Part shown: piece by piece, positions 26,611-35,193 of the stretch | How the letters are laid out: each line of letters opens with the position of its first letter | Numbering within the stretch: the stretch's first letter is position 1 | Assembly (NCBI GenBank): GCA_012729335.1 | Contig: JAAYDJ010000026.1 | Coordinates: forward strand, 32,243-96,242 | Direction of reading: 5' to 3' | Length of the DNA: 64,000 nucleotides | Source of the DNA: Bacteroidales bacterium | GTDB taxonomy: Bacteria; Bacteroidota; Bacteroidia; Bacteroidales; Prolixibacteraceae | The notes under the pieces: generated by a model | What the model saw: the letters and a program-made list of their open reading frames with translations, nothing else | What the model was told of the DNA's origin: nothing | Database searches by the model: none | Translations under genes and position numbers: made by a program

Positions 26611-28773
26611 ATGGATTTGCTTACGGTTTTCAATATTACACTTCCCCTGACCAATCCGGTGCTTATCTTCTCGGTGATTCTCTTTGTCATCCTTTTCACC
26701 CCTATTCTTCTTGACCGCCTCTCCATTCCCCACCTCATCGGCCTGATCATCGCCGGAATCCTCATCGGACCCTACGGTTTCAATCTGATCACCCGCGACA
26801 GCAGCATCGTCCTCTTTGGAACCGTGGGACTGCTTTATATCATGTTCATTTCCAGCCTGGAAATGGATATGGACGAATTCCGCAAAAATACAGGAAAAAG
26901 CAGCCTCTTTGGATTCTATACTTTTCTGGTGCCCATGGTACTGGGAACACTGACCAGTTTTTATCTACTGAAGTTTTCCTGGATCACTTCGGTGTTGCTG
27001 GCCAGCATGTACGCTTCCAATACGCTGATCACCTATCCCATTGTCAGCAAACTGGGTATCGCCAAGACCAGGGCGGTCAATATTTCGATTGGAGCCACCA
27101 TCATTACTACCGTGGCAGCCCTTCTTGTGCTGGCCATTATTGTCGGAATGACCAGAGGGGAAATCACCCCTGCCTTTTGGATCAGGATGGCCATTTCCTT
27201 TCTTTTATTCGGGGTGGTGATCATTTTTGTATTTCCCCGCATAGGCCGGTGGTTTTTCAAGCGGTATCACGAGAGCGTCGGGCAGTACATTTTTGTGCTG
27301 GGGATGGTTTTTCTGGGGTCCTTTCTGTCGCAGCTGGCAGGTATTGAACCTATTGTGGGGGCCTTCCTGGTCGGGATGTCGCTGAACAAGCTCATACCCG
27401 CCACTTCCCCGCTGATGAACAGAATCGAGTTTGTTGGCAATGCCTTATTCATTCCCATATTTCTGATCGGTGTGGGCATGCTCATTGATTTGCGCTCCTT
27501 TCTGACCGACCGGAACACCATTGTCGTAGCCCTGGTCATGACGGTGGTAGCCACTGCAGCCAAGTGGATTGCCGCCTGGATGGCCCAGAAAACCTTTAAA
27601 TACAGCGCCACGGAACGCGGATTGATGTTCGGGCTGACCAATTCCCAGGCGGCTTCGACGCTGGCTGCCGTACTGGTGGGTTATAATGTGATCCTGGGAA
27701 CAGCCGCCGACGGTACTCCCATACGGCTTCTCAACGATGCCGTGCTCAATGGCACAGTCATCATGATCCTTATTACCTGTACCATTGCCTCCTTTGTGAC
27801 TCAAAAAAGCGCCCAGCAAACGGTTTTGGGTGAAATCACCACCGATGAAATGCCCGGGGAAGCCGATATGGAAGAGAAAGTCCTGATTCCCCTGGGAAAC
27901 ATCGACAATGTGGAGGAACTGGTCAATCTGAGTGTCACTGTAAAGTCCAATGCGCGGAGCGGGGTTCTCATTGGTCTGAACATCATCAACAACATGCAGC
28001 AGAATCTGGCCGCCGAGAAGAATGCCCTTCGCCTGATGGAAAAAGCCCAGAAGGTGGCTTCCGCCACGGAGAACACCCTTCTGCCACTGGTCCGCTACGA
28101 CATCAACCTGGTCAACGGCATCAGCAGTGTGGTGAAGGAGAACAAAGTCACTGACCTCATCATCGGTCTGCATGAAAAACGGGGCATCACCGACACCTTC
28201 CTGGGAGACCTGACCAACGGAATCCTCAATACGTGCAATACAACCACCCTTATTTACAGGGCCGTGCAACCCCTCTCCACCATCAGGAGAACCATTGTTT
28301 ACGTTCCCGACAATGCCGAAAAAGAGATTGGTTTTCCTTACTGGCTGGTGAAAATTTGGAATATAGGCCGCAATACGGGGTCTGACCTCATCTTTTATGG
28401 TGCCGCGGAGATTATGCAGCTCCTGCAGCGCATCCATTTTAAGCATCCGGTGACCGCCGAATTCAGGACGTATAACGATTGGGACAATTTCCTGGCGCTG
28501 TCAAAGGAAGTCAGGCGCAACGACAACCTGGTTTTTGTACTCAGCCGGAAAGATTACCCATCCTATCACCCTTTGATGGCCCAGATTCCCTTATTCATCA
28601 ACACCTATTTCAGCACGCAGAGTTTCACGCTGGTGTTTCCCATGCAATCGGGTGTGGCGGAAGAAGTTCAGTTTAATGCCACCAGTCCCTCGATGTACGA
28701 ACCTTTGTCCGGAGCTTTTGACAAGGGTGACGACCTGCTCAGGATCGTGTCCCGGCTTTTCCGGAAGAAATAG
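26611..28773 (+). CDS. cation:proton antiporter, CPA2 family, with C-terminal universal-stress-like region
   Basis: A 720-residue inner-membrane protein. The N-terminal ~400 residues hold about 12 membrane segments with typical CPA2 motifs (LLDRLSIPHLIGLIIAGILI near the start, GIEPIVGAFLVGMSLNKLIP, FGLTNSQAASTLAAVLVGYN). The remaining ~300 residues are soluble and resemble two universal-stress-protein-type folds, as in many Bacteroidota antiporters of this kind. It probably exchanges Na+ or K+ for protons and so balances cytoplasmic pH. Its place directly after buk suggests a link to acid production, an inference from position. A strong hairpin follows the stop. Confidence 0.88.
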   Translation: MDLLTVFNITLPLTNPVLIFSVILFVILFTPILLDRLSIPHLIGLIIAGILIGPYGFNLITRDSSIVLFGTVGLLYIMFISSLEMDMDEFRKNTGKSSLFGFYTFLVPMVLGTLTSFYLLKFSWITSVLLASMYASNTLITYPIVSKLGIAKTRAVNISIGATIITTVAALLVLAIIVGMTRGEITPAFWIRMAISFLLFGVVIIFVFPRIGRWFFKRYHESVGQYIFVLGMVFLGSFLSQLAGIEPIVGAFLVGMSLNKLIPATSPLMNRIEFVGNALFIPIFLIGVGMLIDLRSFLTDRNTIVVALVMTVVATAAKWIAAWMAQKTFKYSATERGLMFGLTNSQAASTLAAVLVGYNVILGTAADGTPIRLLNDAVLNGTVIMILITCTIASFVTQKSAQQTVLGEITTDEMPGEADMEEKVLIPLGNIDNVEELVNLSVTVKSNARSGVLIGLNIINNMQQNLAAEKNALRLMEKAQKVASATENTLLPLVRYDINLVNGISSVVKENKVTDLIIGLHEKRGITDTFLGDLTNGILNTCNTTTLIYRAVQPLSTIRRTIVYVPDNAEKEIGFPYWLVKIWNIGRNTGSDLIFYGAAEIMQLLQRIHFKHPVTAEFRTYNDWDNFLALSKEVRRNDNLVFVLSRKDYPSYHPLMAQIPLFINTYFSTQSFTLVFPMQSGVAEEVQFNATSPSMYEPLSGAFDKGDDLLRIVSRLFRKK

Positions 28774-28797
28774 TTCTGCCCTGTTCCAAGGGATAAA

Positions 28798-28830
28798 AAA
28801 GGTTGCCTCTTGAAGGAAGCAACCTTTATA
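28798..28830. terminator. bidirectional terminator between the antiporter and gnd
   Basis: AAAGGTTGC (28798-28806) pairs with GCAACCTTT (28819-28827), flanked by A residues on the left and AT-rich sequence on the right. It can serve the plus-strand antiporter and the minus-strand gnd, which converge here. Confidence 0.85.
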
Positions 28831-28850
28831 TATATATGAATTATAAAGAC

Positions 28851-30305
28851 TTATACCACGTAGGTTGAACTGGCGGTTTCACCTCCCCGGCCGGTCCAGT
28901 TGGTATGGAAGAACTCACCGCGGGGTTTGTCTACTCTTTCATACATATGGGCGCCGAAGTAGTCGCGCTGGGCCTGGAGCAGGTTGGCGGGAAGCCTTTC
29001 GCTGCGGAAGCCGTCGAAGTAGCAGAGGGCAGAGGTGAGGGCAGGCACCGGAATGCCGTTGGTCAGGGCTGTGGCGCATACCCTTCTCCACCCAGCCTGG
29101 GCCGCTTCCACCTTCTCCTTGAAGAAAGGATCCAGCAGCAGGTTGGGCAGGGCAGGGTTGGTCTCAAAGGCTTTCTTGATGTCGCCCAGGAAAACCGAAC
29201 GGATGATGCACCCTCCGCGCCACATCAGGGCAATGCCCCCATAGTTGAGGTTCCAGCCATACTCTTTGGCCGCTTCCATCATCAGGTTATAGCCCTGTGC
29301 ATAGGAGATGATCTTGGCGCCGTACAGGGCCATCTTCAGGTCGTCGATGAACTGCTTTTTGTCACCCGTGAAGGCTGGTTTGGGACCGCGGAGCACCTTG
29401 CTGGCCTCCACGCGGAGTTCCTTCTGGGCTGACAGGCAGCGTGAGAAAACCGACTCGCCGATGAGGGTCAGTGGAATCCCCAGATCGAGGGCCGCCACAC
29501 CTGTCCACTTACCCGTACCTTTCTGTCCGGCCGTGTCTAAAATCTTCTCTACTATTGGCCCGCCGTCTTCATCCTTATAAGCCAGGATGTCGCGGGTGAT
29601 TTCGATGAGATAACTGTCGAGTTCTCCGGTATTCCATTCCTTGAAGATCTCGTGCTGTTCAAAGGCATCCATTCCCAGGAGGTCTTTCATGAGGTGGTAG
29701 GCTTCGTTGATGATCTGCATGTCGCCATATTCGATGCCGTTGTGCACCATTTTCACAAAATGGCCGGCACCACCTTCGCCCACCCAGTCGCAGCAAGGGC
29801 TTCCGTCTTCCACCTTGGCGGCCACCGCCTGGAAGATCTCCTTCACATGGGGCCAAGCCGCGGGAGATCCTCCGGGCATCATCGACGGGCCGAGAAGGGC
29901 TCCCTCTTCACCACCTGATACCCCTGTGCCGATGTACAGCAGGCCTTTGCTCTCCACGTATGCGGTGCGGCGGATCGTGTCAGGAAAATGGGAATTCCCT
30001 CCGTCAATGATGATATCGCCCGCCTCCAGATGCGGAAGCAGCAACTCAATGAAATCATCGACAGGTTTTCCCGCCTTGACCAGCATCATCACCTTGCGGG
30101 GGCGCTCAAGCGAGGCCACCAACTCTTCGATGGAATGGGCCCCGATAAATTTCTTCCCGGCGCCCCGCCCCTGAATGAAATCGTCGACCTTCGACACGGT
30201 CCTGTTGTATACAGCTACCGTGAATCCTTTACTCTCCATATTCAATACCAGGTTCTCGCCCATCACGGCCAACCCGATCAATCCAATGTCAGCTAACTTC
30301 TTCAT
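28851..30305 (-). CDS. gnd: 6-phosphogluconate dehydrogenase, decarboxylating
   Basis: Oxidative pentose-phosphate enzyme converting 6-phosphogluconate to ribulose 5-phosphate, CO2 and NADPH. The 484-residue protein begins MKKLADIGLIGLAVMGENLV, the Rossmann GLAVMG motif. It has AYNRTVSKVDDF, IIDGGNSHFPDT, GTGVSGGEEGALLGPSMMPG and KMVHNGIEYGDMQIINEAYH (catalytic Lys and Glu region). The C-terminal helical domain contains MWRGGCIIRSVFL and ends with the usual HTNWTG tail. It is downstream of pdxB on the same strand, and a dispersed hairpin element lies between them. Confidence 0.96.
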   Translation of the reverse strand: MKKLADIGLIGLAVMGENLVLNMESKGFTVAVYNRTVSKVDDFIQGRGAGKKFIGAHSIEELVASLERPRKVMMLVKAGKPVDDFIELLLPHLEAGDIIIDGGNSHFPDTIRRTAYVESKGLLYIGTGVSGGEEGALLGPSMMPGGSPAAWPHVKEIFQAVAAKVEDGSPCCDWVGEGGAGHFVKMVHNGIEYGDMQIINEAYHLMKDLLGMDAFEQHEIFKEWNTGELDSYLIEITRDILAYKDEDGGPIVEKILDTAGQKGTGKWTGVAALDLGIPLTLIGESVFSRCLSAQKELRVEASKVLRGPKPAFTGDKKQFIDDLKMALYGAKIISYAQGYNLMMEAAKEYGWNLNYGGIALMWRGGCIIRSVFLGDIKKAFETNPALPNLLLDPFFKEKVEAAQAGWRRVCATALTNGIPVPALTSALCYFDGFRSERLPANLLQAQRDYFGAHMYERVDKPRGEFFHTNWTGRGGETASSTYVV

Positions 30306-30344
30306 TTCTTATTGGTGTTAATTAATGATTTGTAACTCATTTGT

Positions 30345-30420
30345 ATATTTGTTTGTTAATGAATTGCTCTTCAGTTATATACCGTGGTGAAGCCAATTTG
30401 TGTGCTTCACTCCTGTGGAA
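30345..30420. repeat. dispersed intergenic element, copy B
   Basis: About 76 bp beginning atatttgtttgttaatgaat and ending in a perfect hairpin GTGAAGC (30387-30393), 10-nt loop, GCTTCAC (30404-30410). It fills the gap between the pdxB stop and the gnd 5' region. It matches copies at 4447-4522 and 44564-44634. Confidence 0.75.
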
Positions 30421-30421
30421 G

Positions 30422-31543
30422 TCACATGTGGAATCCAAGCTTCTTTAGTTTACAAATTGTATCGTCGGGTACATTTGTAACCCTTAGCGTATAGGTATGG
30501 AATTCCCTTCTAACGGGATAGTCGCCTCTCATTTTCTCGAAGAGGGCGGGATGGCTGCGTAGTTCACGGTCATCGGCGGAGATGTCGTAGGTAGCCAGGA
30601 TGGCTTCTCTGAGGAGGTTTTCTGAATCCCGGCCGGTTCCGTCAAGGGAAATCGTGCGTTGTTCGGGGAGTTCCACATCGTGGGGTTGCCAGTCGTCGAG
30701 GCCCAGGGAGAAAAAGCGGCTGACGGCCCTCACGCTCATCATGGTGCCATTGGCTTTTCCGTCGCGGGAATACCCGGCGATATGGGGAGTGGCCAGCAGG
30801 CATTTCTGCATCAGTTCCAGGCTGAGATCAGGTTCGTTTTCCCAGCAGTCGATGACCAGGTCACTTAACTGGTTGCTTTTAATGGCTTCCATAACAGCAT
30901 CCGTATCAAATACTTCCCCGCGGCAACTGTTGATAAGCAGGGGTTTTCGGGAGAGGCTGGCCAGGAACTCCCGGTTCACCATATGCCAGGTGGCGTCTTC
31001 GCCTTCCAGGTTGAGGGGGACATGAAAGGTGAGGATATCAGCGTCTTTGCATAAGGTCTCCATGGTTACAAAAGTACCCGCACCTTCTGTTCTTTCGCGC
31101 GGGGGGTCGTTCAGGAGCACCCGCATGCCCAGGATCCGGCAGAGTCGTTCCACCTTTTTGCCGACGTTGCCCACGCCCACGATGCCGATGGTGGTATCCC
31201 GGAGGGGAATGTTCCTGTGGGCGGACCATACGGCAAGGGCGGCGGCAATATATTGTTCTACGCTTCCGGCATTGCACCCCGGGGCGTTGGTCCAGCCAAT
31301 GCCCGCCTGCTCGCACCACGTCGTGTCGATATGGTCAAAACCAATGGTGGCCGTGGCGATGAACTTAACCGCCGACCCTGCCAGCAACGCTTCATTGCAA
31401 AGCGTCCTGGTTCGCGTCACCAGTGCATCGGCATCCCGGACTACTTCCCGGGTCGTTTTGCTCCCAGGCAGGTATACCACCTCTGCAAATGGTTCAAACA
31501 CTCCCCTGATGTAGGGGATTTTATCATCGACAACGATCTTCAT
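30422..31543 (-). CDS. pdxB: 4-phosphoerythronate dehydrogenase
   Basis: NAD-dependent step of the DXP-independent pyridoxal phosphate pathway. The 373-residue form starts MKIVVDDKIPYIRGVFEPFA, the typical PdxB N-terminus. It has IATATIGFDHIDTTWCEQAG, NAPGCNAGSVEQYI, the Rossmann motif TIGIVGVGNVGKKVERL, LLINSCRGEVFDTDAV, IDCWENEPDLSL and ATPHIAGYSRDGK (catalytic His). The C-terminal dimerisation domain (about residues 285-373) distinguishes PdxB from other 2-hydroxyacid dehydrogenases. The open frame includes three upstream residues that are discarded. Confidence 0.92.
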   Translation of the reverse strand: MKIVVDDKIPYIRGVFEPFAEVVYLPGSKTTREVVRDADALVTRTRTLCNEALLAGSAVKFIATATIGFDHIDTTWCEQAGIGWTNAPGCNAGSVEQYIAAALAVWSAHRNIPLRDTTIGIVGVGNVGKKVERLCRILGMRVLLNDPPRERTEGAGTFVTMETLCKDADILTFHVPLNLEGEDATWHMVNREFLASLSRKPLLINSCRGEVFDTDAVMEAIKSNQLSDLVIDCWENEPDLSLELMQKCLLATPHIAGYSRDGKANGTMMSVRAVSRFFSLGLDDWQPHDVELPEQRTISLDGTGRDSENLLREAILATYDISADDRELRSHPALFEKMRGDYPVRREFHTYTLRVTNVPDDTICKLKKLGFHM

Positions 31544-31662
31544 ATGATTCAATAAAAACTATAGTTTAATTATTCTATGAAACAGAATTACAATTTATTA
31601 TATCAGACATTTCTTTTGGTGTTTACGGTTGTGAGCAAGGAGCACTTCCGATTCAGGAGGTT

Positions 31663-32667
31663 CTAACCTTGTGCATAATACGCTCTGACGGTTTCCTCCA
31701 GGATGTGGCTGGTGCGGGCAGCGGATTCCCCGGTGCTGACGCATTCCCCTTCACCGCGAAGGGCGGCTACCACCTGGCTGATCAGGTTGAATTGTATATT
31801 TTCAGGGTTTACAAACCTGAATTTATGAAGACCTTCGCGGTTTTCAAGGAGGAGGTCGCCATGGCGGAAGCTGGAGAAAGTGAGGCGGCCCTGGTCGCCG
31901 GTGATGTCGATAAGGTCGGTTTCTCCGCTTTTGTCGGCCACAAAGCACCAGAGGCCGCTGCCGCTGATTCCGTTGGCGAAGGTAAAAAGGGTGCTGACGG
32001 TATCCTCGGCGGGGTACAATCCGGCACGGTTGACGGCCACGCCTTTGATCAGGGTGACGGGGCCGAAGAGGAAATCGAGGTAATCGAACTGGTGTGAGGC
32101 CAGGTCGTAGAAATAGCCGGCGCCGGCAATGGCAGGGTTGACATGCCAGTTCATTTCCTCAGGTTTCTGATGGCGTTCCCTGGCTTGCTTGAAGAGTTTC
32201 AGCTCCACGGTGAGGACCTTTCCAATGGCACCGCTTTCGATAAGTTCCTTCACTTTAAGGAAGGCGGGGAGGGTACGGCGGTAGTAGGCCACGAAGAGGG
32301 GCAGGCCCGTTTCCCGGGAGACCTTCAGCATGTCGAGGCACTCGCTGTAGTTCAGGGCCATGGGTTTTTCGACGTAGACCGGTTTGCCGGCCCGCATGGC
32401 CTGAATGGCATAATCTGCATGGGAGGAGGGGGGTGTGGCCACGTAGACGGCATTCACCTGTGGATCGCCGATCAGCGCGTCAGCAGAGGTGGTCCAAAGG
32501 GGTACCCCGTGGCGGCGGGCATAGTCCTCCGCTTTGGCGCCATCACGCCGCATCACGGCCACCAGCCGCGAGTGAGGTACCTTGCTGAAGGCGGGAGCGC
32601 TTTTCAGCTCGGTCACACTTCCGGCTCCTATCATGCCCCATCTGATCTCCTCCATAGCGGTCATCAT
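31663..32667 (-). CDS. Gfo/Idh/MocA family oxidoreductase (cytoplasmic)
   Basis: A 334-residue NAD(P)-dependent oxidoreductase, probably acting on a sugar or sugar acid. The Rossmann segment EEIRWGMIGAGSVTELKSAP, the VYVATPPSSHADYAIQAMRA motif and the EKPMALN motif are those of the family. The C-terminal catalytic domain has NWHVNPAIAGAGYFYDLASH with the conserved His. No signal peptide is present, unlike its neighbour at 35194. The start could be Met1 or Met5. It lies nine bases after the LarA-like gene and is the last gene of the minus-strand sugar-acid cluster. Confidence 0.87.
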   Translation of the reverse strand: MMTAMEEIRWGMIGAGSVTELKSAPAFSKVPHSRLVAVMRRDGAKAEDYARRHGVPLWTTSADALIGDPQVNAVYVATPPSSHADYAIQAMRAGKPVYVEKPMALNYSECLDMLKVSRETGLPLFVAYYRRTLPAFLKVKELIESGAIGKVLTVELKLFKQARERHQKPEEMNWHVNPAIAGAGYFYDLASHQFDYLDFLFGPVTLIKGVAVNRAGLYPAEDTVSTLFTFANGISGSGLWCFVADKSGETDLIDITGDQGRLTFSSFRHGDLLLENREGLHKFRFVNPENIQFNLISQVVAALRGEGECVSTGESAARTSHILEETVRAYYAQG

Positions 32668-32676
32668 CCGAAATGA

Positions 32677-33963
32677 TTAAAGGTTAAAGCGGTCGCGGAA
32701 GGCCCATAATCCGAGGGCCGGGTTGGAGATGTAGTAAATCTCCTCGCCGTTGGGAAGGGTGTTAAAGCCATCCCTGAGCACTTCGGGGTTATAGCTGGCG
32801 ACCATTTTGTCATAATCGGCCCAGTGGAAGCCCACGCTTTCGATTTCCTGGCGGGTGAGGTTTTCCTTTTGCTTCCCCGGGCAGTAGGTGATGGAGAACC
32901 TGCCCTCGGAGGAGCCGTGGATGAGGTGGGCGGCGGCGCTGAGGTTGTTTTTGAGTTCTTCGTTTTCGGCGGTGGCCTTCAGGGTGGCCGGGGTACCGAA
33001 ATAGCCGTATTTGCGGATAAGGCGGTCGATCTCCCTGTCTTCTCCGAATTCGCGCAGGGCAGGGGCCAGTACGATCAGTTCACCGCCGTCGGCCAGGGCC
33101 ATGCGGGTGCGGTATATGCTTTTATTTCCCAGCCAGGTGCTCTTGAACTCGGAGGGGTCGAGCCACACCACCACTTTCTGCAGGGGTTTCTCCACCATTT
33201 CGAAGTTCACTTCCAGGGAGAGGCGTGCCGCCTTGTCGAAGACCGAGAAGTCGTCACCGATGAAAAGACCGTACGTCTGGAGCCTGCCACTGCGGTTAAG
33301 GCCTACGACGGTCTGTACGTAAACGATAGGCAGGTGGGCCGCAAAATGGTCGGAAGCGTAGTTGAAGATCCGGCGCACGGGAGTGTCGGCGCGGCCCATC
33401 ATTTTTTCCATGCCGTATGCCGCTCCGATGAAATGGCTTTTGTTGATGCCTTCGGCACCTCCGGTTCCTACGAAAATGTTCTTATTGTAGTTGGCCATGC
33501 CCACTACTTCATGTGGCACAACCTGTCCGACCGAAAGAATCAGATCAAACCCTCCTTCGACGAGCAGCTTGTTGACCTGTGCCGGCCAGGGATAGTCGAC
33601 GGCACCTTCGGAGACCTCCCTGACGAACTCTCCGGGAACATAGCCCAGGGTGAGCACGTCGTTGCGCCAGTCGTGGTCGCGGAAAAGCGAACGGGGTGTT
33701 TTCCCGAACATATGGCTGATCTGGGGGTCACTCATGGGGGAGTGGGTACCCAGGGCGGGCAGGATATCGGTGAGGGACTCCCCGTAGTACTCCCAAACCA
33801 TTTCGGTAAGTTCCCCTGCGCGACTGGGAAACCGGGTGTAATCGGGGGGGATGGCCAGCACTTTTCTCCGGTCTCCCAGTCTCCGGAGAGCGGTAAGGAG
33901 GCCTTCACGCAAATCGGCGGCCCTCAGGTCATGTTCCGGAGAGCCGGTTTCAAAATAGATCAT
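32677..33963 (-). CDS. LarA-family (DUF2088) nickel-pincer racemase/epimerase candidate
   Basis: A 428-residue protein with the lactate-racemase N-terminal domain: PPDYTRFPSRAGELTEM (residues 40-56) and LGTHSPMSDPQI (71-82). The three residues that hold the nickel-pincer cofactor in LarA are His174, Lys184 and His200; here His151, Lys161 and His177 keep exactly the same spacing (10 and 26 residues). The context (KDG kinase, oxidoreductases, LacI regulator) suggests a sugar acid, such as an aldonate, rather than lactate. LarA homologues acting on gluconate are known. Cofactor-synthesis genes larB, larC and larE are not in the window. Confidence 0.82.
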   Translation of the reverse strand: MIYFETGSPEHDLRAADLREGLLTALRRLGDRRKVLAIPPDYTRFPSRAGELTEMVWEYYGESLTDILPALGTHSPMSDPQISHMFGKTPRSLFRDHDWRNDVLTLGYVPGEFVREVSEGAVDYPWPAQVNKLLVEGGFDLILSVGQVVPHEVVGMANYNKNIFVGTGGAEGINKSHFIGAAYGMEKMMGRADTPVRRIFNYASDHFAAHLPIVYVQTVVGLNRSGRLQTYGLFIGDDFSVFDKAARLSLEVNFEMVEKPLQKVVVWLDPSEFKSTWLGNKSIYRTRMALADGGELIVLAPALREFGEDREIDRLIRKYGYFGTPATLKATAENEELKNNLSAAAHLIHGSSEGRFSITYCPGKQKENLTRQEIESVGFHWADYDKMVASYNPEVLRDGFNTLPNGEEIYYISNPALGLWAFRDRFNL

Positions 33964-34042
33964 GCTATGGAAATTAAAGTCAAAAAACCAAGAGAACGCA
34001 AATGAAATCCCGGAACCGGAGGAGTGTTTTCCGGCGGAAGGG

Positions 34043-35122
34043 TCAGCGTTTCACGCGGGCATTTCCTTTCCAGATGCTCCATACCATATCCTCGTCGGCC
34101 GGTTGGGCGTAGTCGGTAAGGAAGGTGGTAGCCAGGGCGCCGGTGGCCCATCCGAACTGGGGCCATTTTTCGGGACTCCATCCTTTGAGGATGCCGTAGA
34201 GGAGTCCGCCCACGAAACCGTCGCCGCCGCCGATACGGTCGAGGACGCCGATTCTGCGGGGTTCGATGATGTGCCAGTTTTCGCCTTCGAGCATGATGGC
34301 ACCCCACAGATGTTCATTGGCGCTGAGGACCTGCCGCAGGGTGGTGGCGAAGACTGTGGCTTGCGGAAAAGCCTTGCGCACCCGGCCGATCATATCGCGG
34401 AAGCCGTCGATCTCGGAAGCGATGCCTTTACCGCCGGCTTCAGGCCCTTCGATCCCCAGGCAAAGCTGGAAATCCTCCTCATTGCCGATGAGTATGTCGG
34501 AGAGGGAAGCGATCTCCTTAAAGATGGCATGAAGCTCTTCTTCGCGGCCTTTCCAGAAGGTCGCCCTGTAGTTGAGGTCAAAGGAGATGCGGGTGCCGTA
34601 TTTTTTGGCGAAGCGGGCGATTTCGAGACAGAAGGTGCTGGTGTCGGGAGAGAGGGCTCCGATAAGCCCCGAGAGGTGAACGATTTGTACGCCTTCCTGT
34701 CCGAAGATCCTTTCCAGGTCAAAATCCTTCACATTAAGGGTACGCCCCACTTCACCGGCGCGGTCGTTTTGTACACGCGGGCCGCGTGTTCCGTAACCGC
34801 TGTCGGCGATGTTGAACTGGTGCCGGTAACCCCATGGTCCCCCCTGGGGTATCTCGGGCCCTTCAAAGTCCATATTCCGGCTGCGCAGATTGCTTTTAAT
34901 GAACTGGGCGATGGGACTCTCCTTTACGAAGGTGGTCAGCACTTTCACGGGCAATCCCAGAAAGGAAGAGATACTGGCGACATTGGTTTCGGCACTGGTG
35001 GCCTGCATTTCAAACAGGGAGCTGGAATGTACGGGTTGCCCGTTGACGGGGGTGATGCGCACCCCCATACTGGTGGGTACCAACAGGGCATATTTGCAGT
35101 TTTTTTTCAGTTCGATGCTCAT
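34043..35122 (-). CDS. PfkB-family sugar kinase, probable 2-keto-3-deoxygluconate kinase
   Basis: A 359-residue ribokinase-fold enzyme. The N-terminal sugar-binding part has SSFLGLPVKVLTTFVKESPI. The anion hole/catalytic base motif RIGVLDRIGGGDGFVGGLLY (about residue 285) carries the catalytic Asp. SFDLNYRATFW and ILIGNEEDFQLCLG are characteristic of KDG kinases, which make 2-keto-3-deoxy-6-phosphogluconate for the Entner-Doudoroff aldolase. The aldolase and mannonate dehydratase expected in the pathway are not in this cluster. It lies between the LarA-like gene and a Tat-exported oxidoreductase. Confidence 0.8.
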   Translation of the reverse strand: MSIELKKNCKYALLVPTSMGVRITPVNGQPVHSSSLFEMQATSAETNVASISSFLGLPVKVLTTFVKESPIAQFIKSNLRSRNMDFEGPEIPQGGPWGYRHQFNIADSGYGTRGPRVQNDRAGEVGRTLNVKDFDLERIFGQEGVQIVHLSGLIGALSPDTSTFCLEIARFAKKYGTRISFDLNYRATFWKGREEELHAIFKEIASLSDILIGNEEDFQLCLGIEGPEAGGKGIASEIDGFRDMIGRVRKAFPQATVFATTLRQVLSANEHLWGAIMLEGENWHIIEPRRIGVLDRIGGGDGFVGGLLYGILKGWSPEKWPQFGWATGALATTFLTDYAQPADEDMVWSIWKGNARVKR

Positions 35123-35193
35123 AACTATCTGTTTTTAAATTACATATTCTTCCAAGTAGGCCGCGTGTGTTGTGGGCGGCAGGGTGGAGCAGG

